Assembly (NCBI GenBank): GCA_001414345.1
Contig: LLCB01000249.1
Coordinates: 1-64,000, forward strand
Source: Hymenoscyphus infarciens
Taxonomy: Eukaryota; Ascomycota; Leotiomycetes; Helotiales; Helotiaceae
Length of the DNA: 64,000 bases
Direction of reading: 5' to 3'
Made by a program: the position numbers and the translations under genes. Of this stretch, positions 60,292 through 64,000 are shown in pieces; positions within the stretch are counted from its first letter, which is position 1; every line of letters begins with the position of its first letter. A model generated the notes under the pieces. The model had not been told where the DNA came from, ran no database searches, and was given only the letters and a program-made list of their open reading frames with translations.

Positions 60292-61164
60292 TCATGTCTG
60301 GATACCATCATCATGGCTCTCGCAATTTCCAAAGTGGTCGTTCAAGGGTATTGGGTGGTCGCTATCCTTGTAACAAGCAGTGTTCATGCGCGCCCATTTT
60401 CTCCTACTTCCCCAATCTACACAATTACGAAGCTGGTTATTGCCAGTCTGGTTTCTTCCCCAGGTGTACAATAATGTGTCTCCAGAATTTCCACAGACAA
60501 TATACTGCAATAAACTGTCAAAACAATGGCGAGAGTGTTGTATTGCAACAGTGGGAGGCTTTCCCGCCGCAATTTCGACCAATGTTTTCCGAATAATAGT
60601 AAGGCAGTGGATCTGATGATAGCTTTGTCCAATTGTCAGTTTCGTTTTCATTCTTTCAGGAAAAAAAACTCCCAATGATTGATTGAATAAGAACGTACGC
60701 ATCAATAATGTAAACTCCCTTTGTATCATTCGAAGGAAGGCTCATCGTGTCCGGAAGATTGTGCTGGACTGCCCATTGATGGTCGACCGAGATAATTCCA
60801 AAAGCAGGAACGATGCGCTCCCAAGCAGCGTTGATTGTCGCTTCATCTTCTGGATCTTCTGAGCTGTAGATCTTTGTATTCCAAAGAAATTGTTTCCAGT
60901 GGGTTTCCTCCGATGTGAGACCTAAGTGTATAAGCTTCATTCTCGAATGTGAAAAATATTTTACATACGGTATTGCTGAACACTACGTCGATTTTGTTCA
61001 TCCAGTGGTTGCAGTGTATTTGCAAGTGTAAGACTTATACATGCCACAGAAAGAACGACAATCAGTGCTTCTCTCCACAAGTGGAAGATACAGTCGCCTG
61101 TATGCGACCGTCCATTGGGTAGGGGGGCATATTGGAATACAGGGTCTCTTGGTCTGCCGAACAT
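60292..61164 (-). CDS. UstYa-like (DUF3328) oxidase 2
   Basis: Second UstYa-family oxidase. Three exons, 61164-60969, 60921-60699 and 60622-60292, give 249 residues. The start MFGRPRD has A at -3; an in-frame ATG at 61239 would add 25 residues and has a poor context. The membrane anchor is ALIVVLSVACISLTLANTL near residues 36-54. The middle has the family's W..I.P..G.I blocks (INAAWERIVPAFGIISV). The first motif HQIHC (about 142-146) is created right after the second intron, where the exon end GC joins CTAT. The second is HSRHC (about 169-173), followed by FDSLLQYIVCGNSGDTLLY and an NCVDW segment. All paired His and Cys residues are present. It is convergent with the precursor gene and divergent to UstYa 3. 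Confidence 0.9.
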
Positions 61165-61635
61165 GATCTCTTCAACATGAATGTTCTGAAAACTCCCGGA
61201 TATGGTTCTGAAGTCAAAACCTGAGTGTTTAGTTTGCATTCAATTGAGTCCCCGCCTGGTACCAAAAACAGGATTTCTCGGCGATGGGGGGGGGGCTGGA
61301 ATTCCACATTCCCTGTTCGGGTTATTACTCCGAAATCAAACACAATATAACGTACACCGTTTTCCTGATATTGTGGGCATCAAGCCGTGCAGCTGATCCT
61401 AGTCCAGTGTCAGTAGTTGGGCTTTTTGGGTGCTGCCACCTAATCAGGGGTTCGTTCCAACAGCAGCATGCATGTCAGAGGCACATGTTGGTTACAGGCA
61501 TCAAAACTTAACTGCCAAAAGTTCCAATTTGACTGTCGCTTGTGGCCATTCATCCGAGAGACATAGCGGTGCTATCTCTCGCTCCTCACTCGCATTTGTC
61601 CAACTTTCATGATCGTCTTTGTTTCTTCACACATT
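61165..61635. promoter_or_regulatory. Divergent promoter region, UstYa 2 and UstYa 3
   Basis: About 470 bp between the chosen start codons of two divergent oxidase genes. It includes a G-run of ten near 61286-61295. Alternative starts at 61239 and 61609 would narrow it. No operator is assigned. Confidence 0.45.
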
Positions 61636-62608
61636 ATGAGAACGACACTCGTTTATGACAAGGTGGAGCAGAATCCCAGCGACGAGGTCCCAGAAACCCC
61701 TCGTCGTGTGAATAAGGCGAGATACACAAATTATTACGCCGCTGCAGTTGGGTTTACCCTTGGCTTAACTTTCTCTTTTCTTCTTTTTTTGGCCGTTCAT
61801 TCCACCAACGTCAGTTGTATCAAGGAGACGCATTTCTGGTCTCCTGCTCTTGAATCTTACGAGGACGACGAAAGCATGGAGCTCCAACGCTTTAATGGCG
61901 CTCTGAGGATGTCAAACCAATTTCGTGGCCCTCCAAGTCAGGAAATCGACAACGCATGGGAGGCGATAACTTATCCAGATGGCGGCTTGGTGCGACTTTC
62001 AAAAGATGAGGTCGCCAAAATCAAAGCGTCGGATTTTGCTGCTCAGTACACAGAAGAAATGGGTGGTGGTTATATTGCGGGTATCGAATTTCTCCACCAA
62101 CTTCATTGTGTAAACATGCTTCGCCAGGCAACATACATGGATTATTACAGCAAAAAGAACGAAGAGTGGAAAGACCAGGAAACTTTGAGATATCACATAG
62201 GTCAGTCCAGATATCTGAAGCGGATGAAAGGGACATTTGCTAACCATTTGTAGATCACTGTATAGACATGCTACGTCAAAAGGTTTGTCAGCCCTTTTGG
62301 ACCTTTTACTCGAGCAGAAATGCCGTGAGTGCTTGAATAACGTAATTATAGCTTATGTGTGATCCTGATGTAGGTATGGTCACATATGTGTGGGCCAAAG
62401 GCTGGAAACAAGCCTTCCCAGATTTCAATACGTAAATTATGCCTGAAATCCCAACAAGACATCATTAATGCTGATTGTTAGCAGCCTTCATAAATGCCGA
62501 CCTTACGACAAGATCCTAAACTGGGCACATGAGAATTCTGTACATGGGAGAAATGTTTCGGATATTATACGGGTACCAGGAGCTCCTGAAAGAGAAACGC
62601 GTCCTTGA
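61636..62608 (+). CDS. UstYa-like (DUF3328) oxidase 3
   Basis: Third UstYa-family oxidase. Four exons, 61636-62200, 62254-62282, 62352-62431 and 62485-62608, give 265 residues. The start MRTTLVYD has A at -3; ATG at 61609 would add nine residues in a worse context. The membrane anchor is YYAAAVGFTLGLTFSFLLFLAV, residues 33-54. Family blocks are IDNAWEAI, then FLHQLHCVNMLRQA with HQLHC at 154-158. The second motif HIDHC (about 187-191) is split by the first intron and followed by IDMLRQK, LMCDPDVGMVTYVW, then the HKCRPYDKILNW end block; these parts lie in small exons 2 to 4. The C-terminal blocks are more canonical than those of the other two. The gene lies at the edge of the AT-rich right arm. 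Confidence 0.9.
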
Positions 62609-62813
62609 GAGTAAATTATTAGACACGAAATATTCCGACTTTTTCCTATACGTTCCAGCTCGTCGTTTGTTGAATTCTACGAGATTCCTTTATACTATAG
62701 AGATTACGTATAAGAATACTGATTTAGTTAATAGTAGAGTATTTATATATATACGTCTCTAATATTAAGACGTTACTTTTACTAAAGAAGACAAATATTT
62801 AATTATACGGTAT
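62609..62813. other. Transition into AT-rich DNA
   Basis: Terminator region of UstYa 3; composition becomes AT-rich from about 62680. No gene. Confidence 0.45.
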
Positions 62814-63273
62814 TTAACACTTTTGTCCTTTAAACAATCGTAAATACTTAGAATATCCTCTAAATTAACTAAAAAGTAACTGTTCTATCTCTTAAATAAT
62901 ACCTCTTAAAAATAAGAGTATTCTAGTTAGAAAAGAGGGATATTTAAGTTAGTTTATACTTTTTCTCGATTTAAGTATTCTCTTAAAGCTTAATATCCTT
63001 CTTCTTTTATACTCTAATTACCTCTATCTTTTAAATAAAAGTAGTAGATACTATCTCAGGTTATAATCTTAAGATACTAGCTTTAATTTACTTAAAAATA
63101 GATAACGTAATATAGTAAAAATAGTAAATAATAACTAACTTAAATATCTATGTTTTCTTACTAGAATACTCTTATTTCTAAGAGGTAGTATTCAAGAGAT
63201 AGAACAGTTACTATTTAATTAATTTAAAGGATATTCTAGGTATTTAAGATTATTTAGATAATAAAAGTGTTAA
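62814..63273. mobile_element. Foldback element with 140-bp inverted arms
   Basis: Arms at about 62814-62953 and 63134-63273 are inverted copies that align over almost their full length (shared blocks AGTAACTGTTCTATCTCTT and AATAAGAGTATTCTAGT) with a loop of about 180 bp. Both ends read TTAACACTTTT from outside in. A TTAA sits at each end, but as it is self-complementary it cannot be told whether this is a target duplication or part of the arms. No transposase. Looks like a MITE or a foldback insertion, altered by RIP. Confidence 0.7.
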
Positions 63274-64000
63274 TTACTATTAATTATATATCTATAATCA
63301 AGTAAATCAGATTATAAGTATATAAGAGTAGAGATAATAATATTAGATATAGAGTTACTTATATACTCTATAATAGTACTTTAAGCGCTATTTACTTTCG
63401 ATTCTTAATCTCTTATAAAACTACTCTTTTACTAGAAAGAAAGCTCTTTTATAAGAAACTAATATATTAGCTCTTTATAATACTATCTCTAAATAATTAA
63501 TATTAATAATCATATATTATATTTAGAACATAGTTCTTACTATAGAGCTATAGTATATACTTTAGATAATAGAGTATTAGATATAGATATTTAAATACTT
63601 AGAAGATAGACTTTAAATACTACTTATAGTTCTTTATATATTACTTTTAAAGCTATTTCCTTTCTTATATTTTTAGTAGCTTCTTTTAATAAGTTAAGTA
63701 ACCTTACTTAAAGTAGCTAATAGTACTTACTCTTTTTACTCTTATATTAGTAAGATACTTAGAGAGCTTTCTAATTAGTCTAGAAAGGTATATAAGAGAG
63801 TATAGAGTAAGATACTTAAAGCTAGCTATTAAATATAGAAATTTTTAAAATAGCCTTAAGTACGTATATATAACGAAAAGTAATAAAAGTACTTTAAATA
63901 TTAATTTAGATTAAATAGAGTATTTGTTTATCTTTATAAATCGTCTATTTTAATAATAGTTTATATAACTATAATAGTTGAACTTTCTACTATACTATTA
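63274..64000. other. AT-rich RIP-like sequence at the right edge
   Basis: AT-rich, stop-rich in all frames, no recognisable domain; continues beyond the window. Confidence 0.5.

Noticed and set aside
60232..60616. Plus-strand frames opposite UstYa 2
   Set aside because: Antisense shadows of exon 3; no start context or domain.
61609..61635. Start of UstYa 3 at 61609
   Set aside because: The preceding bases give a poor start context; the ATG at 61636 has A at -3. Kept as an alternative only.
62814..63273. piggyBac-type element because of TTAA ends
   Set aside because: TTAA is self-complementary and could simply be the arm ends; no transposase or known terminal sequence.

Overview
This window is a piece of a filamentous ascomycete (Pezizomycotina) genome. 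Its genes have short introns with GTAWGT-type donors, CTAAC/CTGAC branch sites and CAG/TAG acceptors. They sit in islands of ordinary base composition, separated by very AT-rich, TpA-rich, stop-riddled repeats. C-to-T and G-to-A changes dominate between copies there, which is the footprint of RIP (repeat-induced point mutation). A Leotiomycete-like fungus is my guess, not a demonstration. All gene models were joined by eye from the sequence; each is in frame across every junction.

Layout. 1-6060 is RIP-damaged repeat: a solo LTR, a gag-only LTR element (2130-5003) and a local tandem duplication. 6060-11900 holds a bZIP regulator on the minus strand, probably split by a long intron. 11930-13140 is a degenerate repeat, and 13140-16250 has no gene I can support. 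16253-37183 is the main gene island: a NACHT/ankyrin NLR with a broken tail, a pICln-like methylosome subunit, an OPT oligopeptide transporter with a 9-base micro-exon, a phospholipase D, a RIP-killed Tc1/mariner element, a CYP52-like P450 and an NB-ARC/TPR NLR. 37300-52000 is a 14.7 kb repeat block with a Tc1-like relic, a second gag-only LTR element with a perfect 5-bp target duplication, and an essentially full-length Tad-like LINE with its target duplication and (TAAA)n tail. 52227-56167 holds a divergent pair, a CYP58-like P450 and a seven-helix rhodopsin-like membrane protein. A non-autonomous TIR element (hAT-like) follows at 56895-57657. The right edge beyond 62.6 kb is again AT-rich and contains a long inverted-repeat element.

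The most interesting part is 58167-62608, a compact candidate fungal RiPP (dikaritin-like) cluster. A two-exon gene (59683-60050) encodes a 105-residue secreted precursor. It has a signal peptide, a short leader and four near-identical cores, separated by Lys-Arg sites suited to Kex2-type processing. Each core ends in the invariant block GTQIGEGW. Three UstYa-family (DUF3328) oxidases, each with the paired HxxHC motifs and an N-terminal membrane anchor, surround it. Two divergent promoters could co-regulate the set. The proposed flow is secretory entry, Kex2/Kex1 trimming and UstYa oxidation, with the nearby P450 as a possible tailoring enzyme. The cores contain no Tyr or Phe, only a terminal Trp, unlike the dikaritins I know, so the cross-link chemistry may be new.
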